Source: Toxorhynchites rutilus septentrionalis
Taxonomy: Eukaryota > Arthropoda > Insecta > Diptera > Culicidae
Assembly: GCF_029784135.1 (NCBI RefSeq)
Contig: NC_073744.1
Location: 33,858,939 to 33,922,938, forward strand
Direction of reading: 5' to 3'
Length of the DNA: 64,000 nt
Shown: piece by piece, positions 9,307-20,602 of the stretch
Layout of the letters: each line of letters starts with the position of its first letter
Numbering within the stretch: position 1 is the first letter of the stretch
Made by a program: the position numbers and the translations under genes
Notes under the pieces: model-generated
Databases searched by the model: none
Seen by the model: only the letters and a program-made list of their open reading frames with translations
Told to the model about the DNA's origin: nothing

Positions 9307-11536
9307 AATTCGTCCCCTGGAAATGCATCGATGTACCGTGAAAGTGAAAAATAAATATATGAGTCTAAGATATTCGATAGTAATTGGTTTACCACCTTAC
9401 TAACCATAGAATTATGAAAATTGTTTATGTATAGCTTTAAAAATATATTTAAGAATTCGGCTCCTTTATACATAAGTTTAATGGAGCCGAATTCTGAGCC
9501 TGTAAAAATAAAAGAATCCTAAAAAATAGAGATATTCGATATGAAATATTTATGCAAGTTTTGAGTAGATTCAAAGTAATTTGGAAGTTGAGTGTTTTCA
9601 TGGAATTGCTGTATAAACCTTGTAAAAGTGGCATGAATTCTTAGATCTAAACAAATAGCTCAATTGGGGTGATATTGCTCCAATCAGCTTCCCTGAAATA
9701 TACACTACCAATCTGTCTGAAAATATCAAAGAAGTGCGTTAACGCAAAATGCAAAGATCTATGTAGTAAAAAATGAAAAATCAATTCAATTTTTCAATCA
9801 ATTTTTTGGGGAAATGAAATCGGAAGCCAAAACTCTGTCAATAGCAAATAGAAAATAAATTGTGTTCCTAACTTCATCAAGTGATATGACTTGTGAGATT
9901 TCAAACTTTGCACAAAAAATTTAAGAAGAAAAACGATCGTTAAACGTTAATGAATTAATCAAAACATAGGAATAACAACACGGTTTGTTGAAATTATGAC
10001 AATTTGGAAATGGAAAAGGTGTCCCTTAATCGATTTTCGTGAAAAAAATAAAAAAAGTTGAATTAAAAGATATGATGCTCTGAAATGACTGAATTGAAAA
10101 CATTACTGTTGTTCATCGTCATTATCAGAAGGTTCAGGTTTCGATGGAGAAGAAATAAAAGTAAGTGAACTAGGAATCGAAAAGGAATATGTGTTGATTT
10201 TTTCTTTAAACGGATTTGTAATTGATTGTTTTTAAAATTGCCTCAAAATTTAGGCTAATAGAGTGCTTCGGTTAGGTAAAATATATCCAATTGCACAGAA
10301 AATGGTTAGTCTAAATAGACTAGATTCAAGTGAACTATTAAATAATGCATTATTGATAATTGAAAGATATCAGAACATTATTTGCTTCAATAAATTATTT
10401 ACATTATTAGAGGTTAATTAATATTGGGCACACTTTCCCTCACACGTAGTATCATAAATCAATGAATCAAATGAACGTAATAAAATAAGTGTCTATTTGG
10501 CAATTTATTGTGCTGAGAATTCAATAATTTACGCAAATCGTAACGGCGGGTCGACCTTGAGCCTTCTCGTTCAAAGCTCGAGCAAGCCATCGAAAAAGTG
10601 GTTAAAATCACACCCTTTTTGGATCAGTGATCGTGGACATTTCGAAAAAGACCCCTCTGGCTATTCTCAGCAGGGGAGTAATGGAGCCGTATAAAATCAG
10701 CTTAAGATAGATAAAGCAAACAAGAAGGTAATACATTTTCCGATTTACGTCTTTTTTAAACTGCGGACAAATGGAAACCAACTTTGTCATGAACGTGTCA
10801 ATGTTCTATAATAAATTCAATTTTCTGATACGAAATTCTGCCAGAGTTTGTTTTCATTTTACATGATTCATGATGGGCTTCAGTGAGACGTTCCTCAAAA
10901 GTTGGATTACCTTTGAAAACATCAGTTCCATGTAAAATCCTTAATCACGGTAAAGATGATCATCAGTTCAATTCTATGGGAACTGAAATTCTAACTAGTT
11001 TCATTCAAGAACGAGCTTCATTCATGCAGCGGCATTATGAAATCACTACATTATATTGTATTTCAATTTTGCCTCCAGGCACAAACAGCAAACCGTAGCA
11101 ATTTGGTGGAAATTAGTCACACACACGTCCGCCACAGGCGTCATTTTATGAATTATCGTTCCCCCGCCCCATGCGTTTTACAATCGATTCGCATAGCAAC
11201 AACTACCGTCCTTTCACTGTGTCAAAGTTACAATATGCCAACACAATAACCGCCCGTAGATCGTAAATAATCGGTAAGTCACCTCCAATAACTTTATACT
11301 ACTTAGTGCGTCACAGCATAAGAACATTTCGCCGAAAAGGCACAGCCCAGAAAAAAAAGCGGATTGACACAACTGGCCCACTGAAGTCTCAAGTTCATCA
11401 CTCAAGTTTACTTTCACTGCACACGAGAGGCAACCGTGCGAGTTTGGGACTATGGACAGGATAAATCGCGGAAAGGGGAAACCGGCGAGGTTATTCTTGC
11501 CACAGCCAGATCACGGATCGCCGAAAACGGTTTCGC
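9307..11536. other. Intergenic region upstream of gene B
   Basis: AT-rich, with no coding frame above 71 codons and no recognised domain. The last ~220 bases (from about 11315) align with the upstream region of gene A (GCCGAAAA; CTCAAGTTCATCACTCAAGT at 11392-11411; ACTTTCACTGCACACGAGAG). The rest is unassigned. Confidence 0.45.
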
Positions 11537-11574
11537 TATAAATTGGTAGCGACGGTTTCGTTTAGGCACAGTTC
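11537..11574 (+). promoter_or_regulatory. Core promoter of cuticle gene B
   Basis: TATAAA at 11537-11542 in GCTATAAATTGG; CACAGTTC at 11567-11574. Spacing T to C is 32 nt, as in gene A. The sequence between the TATA box and the ATG (11622) is close to gene A (GCGACGGTTTCGTTTAGGCA versus ACGACGGTTCCGTTTAGCCA), showing that the core promoter was duplicated with the gene. Confidence 0.8.
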
Positions 11575-11621
11575 GATCAATTTCATTGCTTAGTGAACAA
11601 CAGCAGTCAGCGCAGAACAAA

Positions 11622-12311
11622 ATGGCATTCAAGGTGCGTGTGAATATGTGCAAGTGTTTTAAAGGACGATATCATGATTTTGTGTTCACGGTGAAGGATT
11701 GGAGATAGAGTGTTTACTAATGTTATGTAATCGTTTCACAGTTTGTGACATTCCTCGCCCTGGTGGCCGTTGCCCGTGCTGGAATCATCGCTTCCCCAGC
11801 TCTGTCCTATGCTGCTGCTCCCGCTCATCTGTCCTATGCTGCTCCAGCCCATCAATTGTCTTATGCTGCTCCAGCTCATCAACTGTCCTATGCCGCACCA
11901 CTGACCAAGACCCTGGTTGCTGCCCCACTCACCAAGCAAGTCGTTGCTGAGGAATACGATGCCCACCCACAGTACTCCTTCTCTTACGGAATCGCTGACG
12001 GACACACCGGAGACCAGAAGGAACAGCACGAATCCCGTGACGGAGATGTTGTCAAGGGAGCTTACTCCGTTGTTGATCCAGATGGTTTCAAGCGTACCGT
12101 CGAGTACACCTCGGACCCACACAACGGATTCAACGCTGTCGTCCACCGTGAACCACTCGGCCACGTGAAGGTCGCTGCTGCTCCAGTTCTTGCCGCCAAG
12201 ACCATTGTTGCCCAGCCAGCCCTGTCCTACGCCGCCCCACTTGCCCACAAGACTATCATCTCGCAGCCAGCCTATGCCAGCTATGCTGCCCCATCCCTGT
12301 ACCATCACTAA
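11622..12311 (+). CDS. RR-2 cuticular protein, gene B (two exons, 193 aa)
   Basis: Exon 1 is 11622-11633 (MAFK), intron 11634-11741 (GTGCGT...TTTCACAG, 108 nt), exon 2 11742-12311, TAA. Signal peptide [18 protein letters not shown]. Three SYAAP-type repeats (residues 25-57) precede [20 protein letters not shown]. The R&R type 2 domain covers residues ~74-141 and differs from gene A only at EYTSDP instead of EYTADP. Tail shorter than in A, ending [16 protein letters not shown]. Expected role: secreted chitin-binding structural protein of the cuticle. An 82-nt stretch of its tail (12172-12253) is identical to gene D (19593-19674), a sign of gene conversion. Same strand as gene A, 6.2 kb downstream. 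Confidence 0.95.
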
Positions 12312-14045
12312 GCGATGGAACGTTGTTATCGACTGTTTGTTAACTAAAACTAACCAATGCGGAACTGAATAGATGAAAAAATTAAAAAATTAAATCGTGG
12401 TTTTCGATTATTTGTAGTTACAGTCTTGAACAGACATCTTGAATAAGATTCTCAGTCTCTGATTTCTGGGTTTTGTTCTTTGGGGTATTTCAATTCACAT
12501 CCGCTGATACATGCCCTCGAACATTCGAACGAGAAGAATTCGAACGAATTTTTTGTGATACACTGACCATATGGCTCTTATAACTTCTGTATAAACGCTC
12601 ATATAATGGGCTCTGAATGTAAACATGTCGTGAACATTCCCAAAACGGAATGCATCTATGACAGAACCGGAACATTTCAACAGGTATATCATAAACTTCT
12701 ATATTTTGCATGCTACCATGATTAATCATTCAAATTTTTAGGAAAACTGTAAAACACATTCGTTATGCTCTTGCATACGACTAAACAATTAATATTTAGA
12801 AAAAAGATATTTCTTCAGCATACCGTTCTGAAGTTTGATATGTTATGTACAAAGTCTGAGCTTTCCAAAAATCATGCGAAGCTAGGGTCTTATTGGTCTC
12901 AGACAGACCACAATTGCCAAAAGTCATGTGCCAGAACACATTTCCGGTTGATTGTGTGTAAGCAATTGCCGAACTTTGCTCTATCGCTACCCCAAAAATC
13001 AGTTTTCCATTATCACGATCGCTCTGAATCCTGATATTTTTCTCCCTTACAATCAGTTATCACTTTCCACAATAATCACCGAGAAAGGATTCCTTCAACT
13101 ATATCACCTGAAATGGGTTGTTTGAAAAGTCTGTGCAAGGTCGAAGAGATGGCACTACTGGTGCGTATCGAGGTTATGTTCAGTTAATAGCATCTTATGG
13201 AAAAAGCATTCGTTTTAAATGAGAAAATCGAGTTTTTTTCACGAGAACTTTTATGAAACGCAAAAATGTATGCACACAAAACGTGATGAGCTTAATTGAT
13301 AGTGTTTGTTATATTAGTTTATGTTGAATCATGTGTCTAGCAACCCACAATACCAACAGACAATCCTAAAAGGATTTCCCAAAGATTGGTAGGATCGGAA
13401 GTATACGTTCCTTGAGAATAGTGGTCGATATTCAGCTGCTAGGGGTCATGTTGAGCCAAATTCTTCGTTGATTCATCTTTCCAGTTATTATTGTACTTTT
13501 AGTGACTAGACGAAAACACCTGCGCCTCCCAGTGTGGAATTATTAGTTGAAAAAAGCTTTAAAAATGGGATAAATGATCTTGGTCAAAAATAATTGGATG
13601 ATTATTAGGCTGATCAAATAGTTTAGGAATAAAAACGGAATGAATTTGTCAATCTAATTTCTGTTCCACAGATTTAAAAAATGTATTCTCTAGTATTTCA
13701 TCTGAATTAACCAGGTATTTGACCCTCCTATACTCACGCATACGGTCTCACAGACCGTGAATCAATTGTTTCGTTTTGAGTAGGCTTAGTTAATTCATTA
13801 ACTATTAAAACACTGCATCAACTATTAACCCTTTCCGGTGGAAATTAATTTCCCTTCAAAGAGATCCTCTTATCTTTCCATGCTAATAATATTTTGTTTG
13901 TACCGAGTATCGTTATCTATTATTCATCGAAACTCCGTATACAGTCATGAAAAAGTTGAGAATTCGCTTAGAAGAAATGTAAACTATTACATCGTTGAAT
14001 AAAGTATTCAGCATGATTTTTTGCTGTGGTGGCTGAGAGTAGACA
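12312..14045. other. Spacer after gene B with repeat and TE fragments
   Basis: Just after the gene, ATTAAAAAATTAAA near 12380 may be a variant poly(A) signal. GGGTTGTTTGAAAAGTCTGT at about 13114 resembles a mariner-family terminal repeat. 13728-13770 is a fragment of the CCCTCCTATACTC MITE. 13827-13920 (TTTCCCTTCAAAGAGATCCT, then CTTATCTTTCC) recurs inverted at about 16415-16485. No protein gene is recognised. Confidence 0.45.
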
Positions 14046-14476
14046 AACGTTGAGCTTCGCGTCGGTCCCTAGGGGCCGACGTTGAGCTTTTTGGTAGGAG
14101 CATGTTGACTGACTAGGACTGACAGTTATATAATAAGAAAATAAAAATACATACGGTTTGTGTTCGGATGTTTCACAAATCTGACTACTTTCAAGTCGAA
14201 TTTCTGACTATTTTCTATTTATGCAATAAGTACCTTTGGAAACTGAGACCGACACTGATATTGTGCAAACGCTCTTGTTACCCAGCTCCCAAAAATAATA
14301 CTCATTGTATGAATAGAAAATAGTCAGAAATTCGACTAAAAAGCAGTTTCACTTCGTAAAACATTCGAAAACAAATCGTATATGTTTTCATTTTCTTATT
14401 TCGTAACAGCCAGTCCCAGTCATTCAGTGCTTGACTACCAAAAAGCTCAACGTCCGCCCTTAGGGACCGACAGAGC
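14046..14476. mobile_element. Complete foldback element with ~185 bp arms
   Basis: The left arm (ACGTTGAGC..., GACTAGGACTGACAGTTA, GTCGAATTTCTGACTATTTT) is followed after a loop of about 60 nt (14234-14295) by its inverse (AAAATAGTCAGAAATTCGAC, CCAGTCCCAGTCA, AAAAAGCTCAACGTC, TAGGGACCGACAG). The left arm continues into GAGACCGACACTGATATTGT, shared with 3460-3500. Best preserved member of its family; no frame inside. Confidence 0.65.
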
Positions 14477-17400
14477 TCTGTTTTCCTTAAACAGGCTGTG
14501 ATTTAGGTAGTACGCTAATTAGAACGATTCAGTTTAGGAAGATAAGAAAATTTTTGTAAGTGGATGGAAGTAACATTATGGATGTTGTGACGAAAACCAG
14601 TGGACATCCAGCTTAAACTACGGGCTAACGCTACGCAGACACTCAATCGGTCAACATGACAGATCAACTGGTCAGATGGAGAAGAATAAAAAGTAAGAAA
14701 ATATATAAAAACAAACCTATAGCGAAATGGTACAACTGAATATTGAATTTTATGAGAATTTTTTTCAAATTAGTTCATATTAGTTACAAAAATAAAATTA
14801 AAAAAAAATAAAACGTGATCTCCACAATCCAGAAGAGATCGTGTAAGTAAGGGTATTGGAAGCAAGATTTGTTAGGTTTTTATTACAAATATATTTTTAT
14901 TAGTTTGAAACTATCCTGCGGGAAATTGGAATCAGTCTGCCAAACCATAGTAGCTCGAGGACCTGGAAAGAACATATTAAATGTAAGCTAGACTTAGAAC
15001 TACAGTAATCACGAAAATTTATAAATTACAAATAAAATAATTTACAATTTGAGCTGCTACTAAAAACTGCTCCAAAAGTGTAGTGCATTTTCCAAGGTTA
15101 ATCCGAACAGATGTGAAAGATGTTTAGTATTTTCTTAGGCGTGATTATGATTTTCTTCCCAAAAATTCATGGAAAACTTGAATGCTTTCTAAGTAAACTA
15201 TCAGTTTTTATATGTGCTAATTTAAATAAATCGATAATAAATTTCATTCAATGGATTTAATTGTAGAAGTTGTTGTGTTATTTTCCTTTTTTCACTTTCT
15301 GAATCTACTCAATGCTTCCACCTACAACATCTTACTCATCTTAGTTATATATTAAATATATTCTTTTACACAACCTCGTATATTTGTTTCTTTCAGAAGA
15401 AAATGACACGTATTTCTTTATTTCACTTCGATTCCCGATTTTCTCAATGCAAATGACAGGTGTTTTAGAAGATTTTTCGGAAAAAAATAATATTGCACCT
15501 CAAATACGAAACTATAAAAAATGCTTACTTTTGTGTTTTGAGGTGTAATTATTGAGGAATGAGGTGCAATTATTGGAAGAAGCATATTAAATTGATTCAT
15601 ATTCTGAATACAGAATGTAATGAAAAGTAATGGAAGAGTAAACATTGGCAATAAGCATTTTCGGAAGATTCATTGTTTATATAAAAAAAATTATTTATAA
15701 AAAATAAATCTTTAAGTTGAATGCATAAGCACTTTGAAGATTTACTGAAATAATATGATTAACACACTTTATTTCTACTATTGTTATTATTTTGAAAACA
15801 CAGATAAAAGTCGAATTATATCCATATAAAATATTTGTCCTTTTACATCAAGCAAAAATAATTTATGTAATTCACTATTACCAATATAATACAATAATTA
15901 TTACCCTTATAGTATAATAATTGTATTTGAATAAAACATGGCAGTTATTCCACCTAAGACTAGGCCGAAACTAATTACTGTATATCGCCTTATACAGTGG
16001 AATCCGTTTATCATGACATCGGAGGGAATTGACAATTCACGTCATAATAAGCGGAGTCAGAATAAATGGATTTTGTATTTTGAAATTAATCGGAAAAATC
16101 CTTCGGAAAAAAATATAGTCTTGAAGAAAATCCTAACACATATATAAAAATCTCGTGTCACGTTGTGGTCGAATTCCTTCGAAACGGCTAGATCGAATTT
16201 GATGAAATTATTAATTTTTCATCAATCATGAATTTTTGAAAAAAGTCATTTTTTTCAGAAAAAGGGGAAAAGTTGATTCACCTTAAAATGGAAATCGGCA
16301 TATTTTGCGATAAGGAACAAAACTACCACTTTTCACGAAAATCTGAGAAACATTATATCGGTTTGGTATGGCATGGATTCTGTCAATGATAAATAACGGT
16401 AATCGGTATAAACAAAAGATTCTTATCGTGGAAAGATAAGATGATCTCTTTCAAGGGGAATTTATTCCGACCGCAAAGGGTAAATATATCGCAAAAGATG
16501 ATTACATCAATTGATAGGAAATACTTCTACGCATCTATCACAATGAATAACAATTGATTTTTCTTGAAATAAACGATTGAATAATTGTGAAATGTTAACC
16601 ATTGTCCAAACGCACTATGTGCCTCGTTATGATTGGTCCAATTTGTGCTCAAATGGTTCCGAACAAAAGAAGTCCTACGTCTCTTCAGTTATGTTCCCGA
16701 CATTACCTACCCGTCTTTTTCATTACTATCTCTCTCACTGTTGGGATGAAAAACTATTTTGACATTGTGTTCTCCATTTAGGAAACAGTTCGTGGTCCCT
16801 TAAACTATCATTACAACTCTGAGATCGCTCGAAATATCGGATGAATATGCTATACAACGTGAAACGTACCTCACCTGAATATTTTTCATTCTGACCTCAA
16901 AATTCTAAAACAAAATGTTTTAGAAATTAATTATTCCGAAAATTAATTTCATTTGACTATGTTTAGTTAGTAGGAAGAATTCAAAAAAATAAACTTGTAT
17001 GCAATCAAATAGAAATTATATAGTGTGAATACGAATATTGCACTAGCAGACAATGGAAAACAACCATAAACAAAATCCGGCCTTTTTTCAAACCGTTTGC
17101 ATAACCATATGAATTGCAAGAGCATAGATTAAGACCGTAATTGTGTGCCAATGAATATATGGGGAAAAGTGACCTTCGAACTTTTGAACGAGACTTCCTG
17201 CCAAATGTAGATTCCCGGGAAAAATACCCCGTGCAAATTTCAGTTCAATCGGATTTTGCGTAAAATATTCCACACCTGCGTATCCCACCTTTATGTGATG
17301 ATTTGTCACAAATTTACAGCATTTCAAAAATCACCTAAAATTTTCGACTTCGTACTTTGTTCCTCTATTTTTTTTTGTCGAGTGTATTTTCTTCAGGAAA

Positions 17401-17757
17401 ATGAGGGAATATAAGGCGATTGTAAGAATGTTGAAGTTTACGCTGAATTCTTAAATCTAAATCTAATGTCTCTTATATCTATTATGTATTTACCACTTAT
17501 TGTATTAATAATAAGGGAACCTATTGCTCGCGAAAAAATATTCATTACGGTCAGGAAGTTCAAACGAAATGCTGAACTGGGAATGTCTCATTTCACGATC
17601 TATATCTATGAGATTGACATGAAGAGTTTGATTGAATTATTTTCGTTCGTATTACTCATCATGGTTTTGAGAAGAACTTTTCTGACCTTTCTCTATTTCT
17701 AAGACACTTTTTTCGGAACAAAAATAAACAAACGGGGGCAGCTAAATTTTTGGATGA
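14477..17757. other. Long AT-rich intergenic region downstream of gene C
   Basis: No frame above 79 codons and no recognisable domain. 16240-16400 (AAAATGGAAATCGGCATATT and ACGAAAATCTGAGAAACATT) belongs to a repeat family also seen at about 26280-26400, 53750-53890 and 62960-63080. 16415-16560 is inverted relative to 13827-13920 and 7640-7730. The remainder is unassigned. Confidence 0.4.
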
Positions 17758-17763
17758 TTTATT
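17758..17763 (-). other. Poly(A) signal AATAAA of gene C
   Basis: TTTATT on the plus strand, i.e. AATAAA on the coding strand, 28 nt beyond the TAG stop of gene C. The 3' UTR would be very short. Confidence 0.5.
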
Positions 17764-17791
17764 TCATCTTTGCAAATATATTTTCATTTTT

Positions 17792-18472
17792 CTAGTGGTG
17801 GTACAGGGCTGGGGAAGCGTAGTGGCTGAGGGCTGGCTGGGCCAGGAGAGTCTGGTGATGGGCAAGAGGAGCAGCATAGGACAGAGCTGGCTGCGAGATG
17901 ATGGTCTTGTGGGCAAGTGGGGCAGCATAGGACAGAGCTGGCTGGGCAACAATGGTCTTGGCGGCAAGAACTGGAGCAGCAGCAATGGTCTTCACATGGC
18001 CGAGTGGTTCACGGTGAACGACGGCGTTGAATCCGTTGTGTGGGTCGGCGGTGTACTCGACGGTACGCTTGAAACCATCTGGATCGACGAGGGAGTAAGA
18101 TCCCTTGACGACATCTCCGTCACGGGATTCGTGCTGTTCCTTCTGGTCTCCGGTGTGTCCGTCAGCGATTCCGTAGGAGAAGGAGTACTGTGGGTGGGCA
18201 TCGTACTCATCGGCAACGATGTGCTTGGTGAGAGGAGCGGCAACCAGGGTCTTGGTCAGTGGGGCAGCATAGGACAGTTGATGGGCTGGAGCGGCATAGG
18301 AGAGATGGGCGGGAGCAGCAGCATAAGACAAGGCAGGGGAGCCGATGAGTCCAGCACGAGCGACGGCCACCAAGGCGAGGAAGGTCACAAACTGTAAACG
18401 TAACGTGTGTATAAAAATTCGTTCCACCATCACCACAAAACACCAATCACCGTTACTAACCTTGAATGCCAT
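17792..18472 (-). CDS. RR-2 cuticular protein, gene C (two exons, 203 aa)
   Basis: On the minus strand: exon 1 18472-18461 (MAFK), intron 18460-18392 (GTTAGT...TTTACAG, 69 nt), exon 2 18391-17792, stop TAG. A longer open frame runs through the intron, but the GT/AG sites, MAFK exon and promoter at 18555 fix this model. Signal peptide [23 protein letters not shown] arm to residue ~62; R&R type 2 domain at ~66-133 ([47 protein letters not shown]). The tail contains [17 protein letters not shown] and ends [11 protein letters not shown], almost as in gene D. The domain is of the A/B type. Head-to-head with gene D, 662 bp between start codons. A secreted chitin-binding cuticle component. Confidence 0.95.
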   Translation of the reverse strand: MAFKVSNGDWCFVVMVERIFIHTLRLQFVTFLALVAVARAGLIGSPALSYAAAPAHLSYAAPAHQLSYAAPLTKTLVAAPLTKHIVADEYDAHPQYSFSYGIADGHTGDQKEQHESRDGDVVKGSYSLVDPDGFKRTVEYTADPHNGFNAVVHREPLGHVKTIAAAPVLAAKTIVAQPALSYAAPLAHKTIISQPALSYAAPLAHHQTLLAQPALSHYASPALYHH

Positions 18473-18517
18473 TGTTACAAAGGGGAGGCTGTACTTCACT
18501 TAGCAATGAAACAGTTC

Positions 18518-18555
18518 GAACTGTGCTCAAACGAACCCGGCCCAAGCGTTTTATA
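18518..18555 (-). promoter_or_regulatory. Core promoter of cuticle gene C
   Basis: Minus-strand TATAAAA (plus 18549-18555, TTTTATA) and CACAGTTC (plus 18518-18525, GAACTGTG). The distance from the first T of the TATA box to the C of CAGTTC is 32 nt, the cluster rule. The ATG is at 18472, so the 5' UTR is about 50 nt. Confidence 0.8.
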
Positions 18556-19054
18556 CTAAAGCGCGTTTTACCTTTTAGTGGCAGCTGCTACCGGAATAGT
18601 AGTGCTGCTGCATTTTGACTGGAGCTGGTGTGACCTCACGCGTTAATCCTTTTCGTATTGTTAAGTGACTCAATACACAGTAGTTCAAACGAGCATTAAC
18701 CCAATTACTGGTTACACAAATAGAGGGCATATGCCGCCCCCGTGTGTGTCAATTTTTTTTTTCATGCTGATCCAACCCGAAATAAGAATATGTGTTTTAT
18801 GTAGAGAACAAACATTAATGATTAACTGACGAACGATCAAGCGGCACACGTGATTGAAAACATTAACGTGCGTGGGAATATGATATTTGATATCATTGGG
18901 CTAAGTTAATGTTGCGGCACTAATCTGTTATCAAAATGGTGTCTCGCGTGCCCCACCAAAAATAGAAACGCGGAAAACGCGGGCGCCAAACGCTGAAGGT
19001 TTAAACAAGAGCTAACGATAGCGGTTGAGTTTTCGTTAGCCAAAATCAGCTCAC
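18556..19054. promoter_or_regulatory. Shared intergenic region of the head-to-head pair C/D
   Basis: About 500 bp between the two opposed TATA boxes. It holds an E-box, CACGTGATTGAA at 18847-18858; exactly the same 12-mer lies upstream of gene F at 30085-30096, in the same orientation relative to genes C and F. No foldback element was noticed here, so it may be a compact bidirectional control region. No coding sequence. Confidence 0.5.
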
Positions 19055-19094
19055 TATAAATTGGTCTGGGACACATCGATTAGACACAGTTCAA
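19055..19094 (+). promoter_or_regulatory. Core promoter of cuticle gene D
   Basis: TATAAA at 19055-19060 (context ATCAGCTCACTATAAATTGG); CACAGTTC at 19085-19092, with 32 nt from T to the C of CAGTTC. The ATCAGCT just before the TATA box is shared with genes E and F. The ATG is at 19135. Confidence 0.8.
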
Positions 19095-19134
19095 TCAGTT
19101 TCATCGTTCTGTAAACATCCACTCTTTTGTAACA

Positions 19135-19786
19135 ATGGCATTCAAGGTATGTTGTGATAAGGGGTCAAGATTTGAATTATTTTTCTTATTATTTTTTTTC
19201 GTTTCGTTTACAGTTTGTCACTTTCTGCGCTCTGGTGGCTGTCGCCCGCGCTGGACTCATCGCTTCCCCCGGCCTGTCCTACGCTGCTGCCCCAGCTCAT
19301 CTGTCCTATGCCGCCCCACTCACCAAGACCCTGATCGCTGCTCCACTCACCAAGCAGATCGTCGCCGATGAGTACGACCCTAACCCACAGTACTCCTACT
19401 CGTACGGAATCTCCGATGCTCTGACCGGTGACCAGAAGTCCCAGCACGAGACCCGCAGCGGAGATGTTGTCCAGGGATCGTACTCCGTTGTGGACCCAGA
19501 TGGCCACAAGCGCACCGTCGAGTACACCGCTGACCCACACAACGGATTCAACGCCGTCGTCCACCGTGAGCCACTCGGCCATGTTAAGACCATCGCTGCT
19601 GCTCCAGTTCTTGCCGCCAAGACCATTGTTGCCCAGCCAGCCCTGTCCTACGCCGCCCCACTTGCCCACAAGACCATCATCTCTCAGCCAGCTCTGTCCT
19701 ATGCTGCTCCCATTGCTCACCACCAGACTCTCCTCGCCCAGCCAGCTCTCAGCCATTACGCTTCCCCAGCCCTGTACCATCACTAA
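19135..19786 (+). CDS. RR-2 cuticular protein, gene D (two exons, 194 aa)
   Basis: Exon 1 19135-19146 (MAFK), intron 19147-19213 (GTATGT...GTTTACAG, 67 nt), exon 2 19214-19786, TAA. Signal peptide [21 protein letters not shown] arm shorter than in A-C. R&R type 2 domain at ~57-124, with [37 protein letters not shown] and [16 protein letters not shown], which is the E/F/G style. The tail from about residue 125 ([19 protein letters not shown] to [11 protein letters not shown]) differs from gene C by a single residue (API versus APL before AHHQ). The gene therefore looks like a mosaic of an E/G-like front and a C-like tail. Secreted chitin-binding cuticle protein. The AATAAA at 19856-19861 probably ends its mRNA. 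Confidence 0.95.
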
Positions 19787-19855
19787 GAAGGATTTGACGG
19801 GTGGAGAAAATGTTTGTAAATAAGACGAACCCGAATTGCCATGATTGAAAGCTTG

Positions 19856-19861
19856 AATAAA
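19856..19861 (+). other. Poly(A) signal AATAAA of gene D
   Basis: AATAAA 70 nt after the stop codon of gene D, in CTTGAATAAATCATAAATG. Confidence 0.6.
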
Positions 19862-19953
19862 TCATAAATGATTTCAAAATTTAAGATGTTTTGGTACGAT
19901 TTGTTTACACTCACGATATAAACTAACCTATCACAGTCTTATCAATTTTCCAA

Positions 19954-20602
19954 TTGACCTTTGATGTTTGTATTCATTCTATCATTGCTTTGCGTTTAAA
20001 AGCAATGGGAATGATCCGAAAGATAGGACATTGGGTTTTGTATGTATTGAAGCCAGGAGACGTCGAACTCCGTTTTTTCACGTGCGAACAACTGCTCCAA
20101 CGGCATAAAAGAAAAGATTGTTTGCATCAAATCGTTACTGGCGATGAAAAGTGGGTCCATTACGACAAACCTAAACGTCGGGCAACGTATAGATACCCCG
20201 GACATACATCATCTTCGACTGCCGCGCGGAATATTCACGGCCAGAAGGTTATGCTGTCTATTTGGTGGGACCAGCTGGGTGTGGTATACTATAAGCTGCT
20301 GAAACCGAATGAAACCATTACGGGAAACCTCTACCGACGACAATTGCATTTGAGTCGTGCACTGAGGGAAATGAGAGGTCCTATCCCACCCGCCGTATTC
20401 TCCAGACATTACTCCGTCCGATTACTACCTTTTCGATCGATGGAACATGGCCTGGTTGACCAGCACTTCTCCAATTTCGATGAAGTCAAAAATTGGATCG
20501 ATTCGTGGTTAGCCGACAAACCGGCCCTGAAAGGGATGCGTGAATTGCAAGTAAGATGGGAAAAAAGTTGTGACTAGCGATGGACAATACATTGAATATT
20601 AA
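19954..20602 (+). pseudogene. Mariner-family (DD34D) transposase pseudogene, copy 1
   Basis: An open frame from 19954 reads like the middle of a mariner transposase: LKAMGMIRKIGHWV, LLQRHKRKDCLHQIVTGDEKW (first catalytic Asp, codon 20143-20145), NIHGQKVMLSIWWDQLGVVY, LLKPNETITGNLYRRQL. After EMRG the frame changes: from 20381 another frame gives LSHPPYSPDITPSDYYLF with the third Asp at 20420-20422. The block that should hold the second catalytic Asp (the HDNARPH region) is missing, so there is an internal deletion. One missing T near 20430 returns to the first frame (SMEHGLVDQHFSNFDEVKNW), and an extra A near 20568 disrupts the end, which in the shifted frame reads VVTSDGQYIEY and stops at 20600-20602. 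The N-terminal DNA-binding part is mostly absent. Inactive. Confidence 0.85.

Noticed and set aside
17750..18397. 215-codon plus-strand frame opposite gene C
   Set aside because: Same mirror effect; gene C on the minus strand has signal peptide, R&R domain, intron and promoter.
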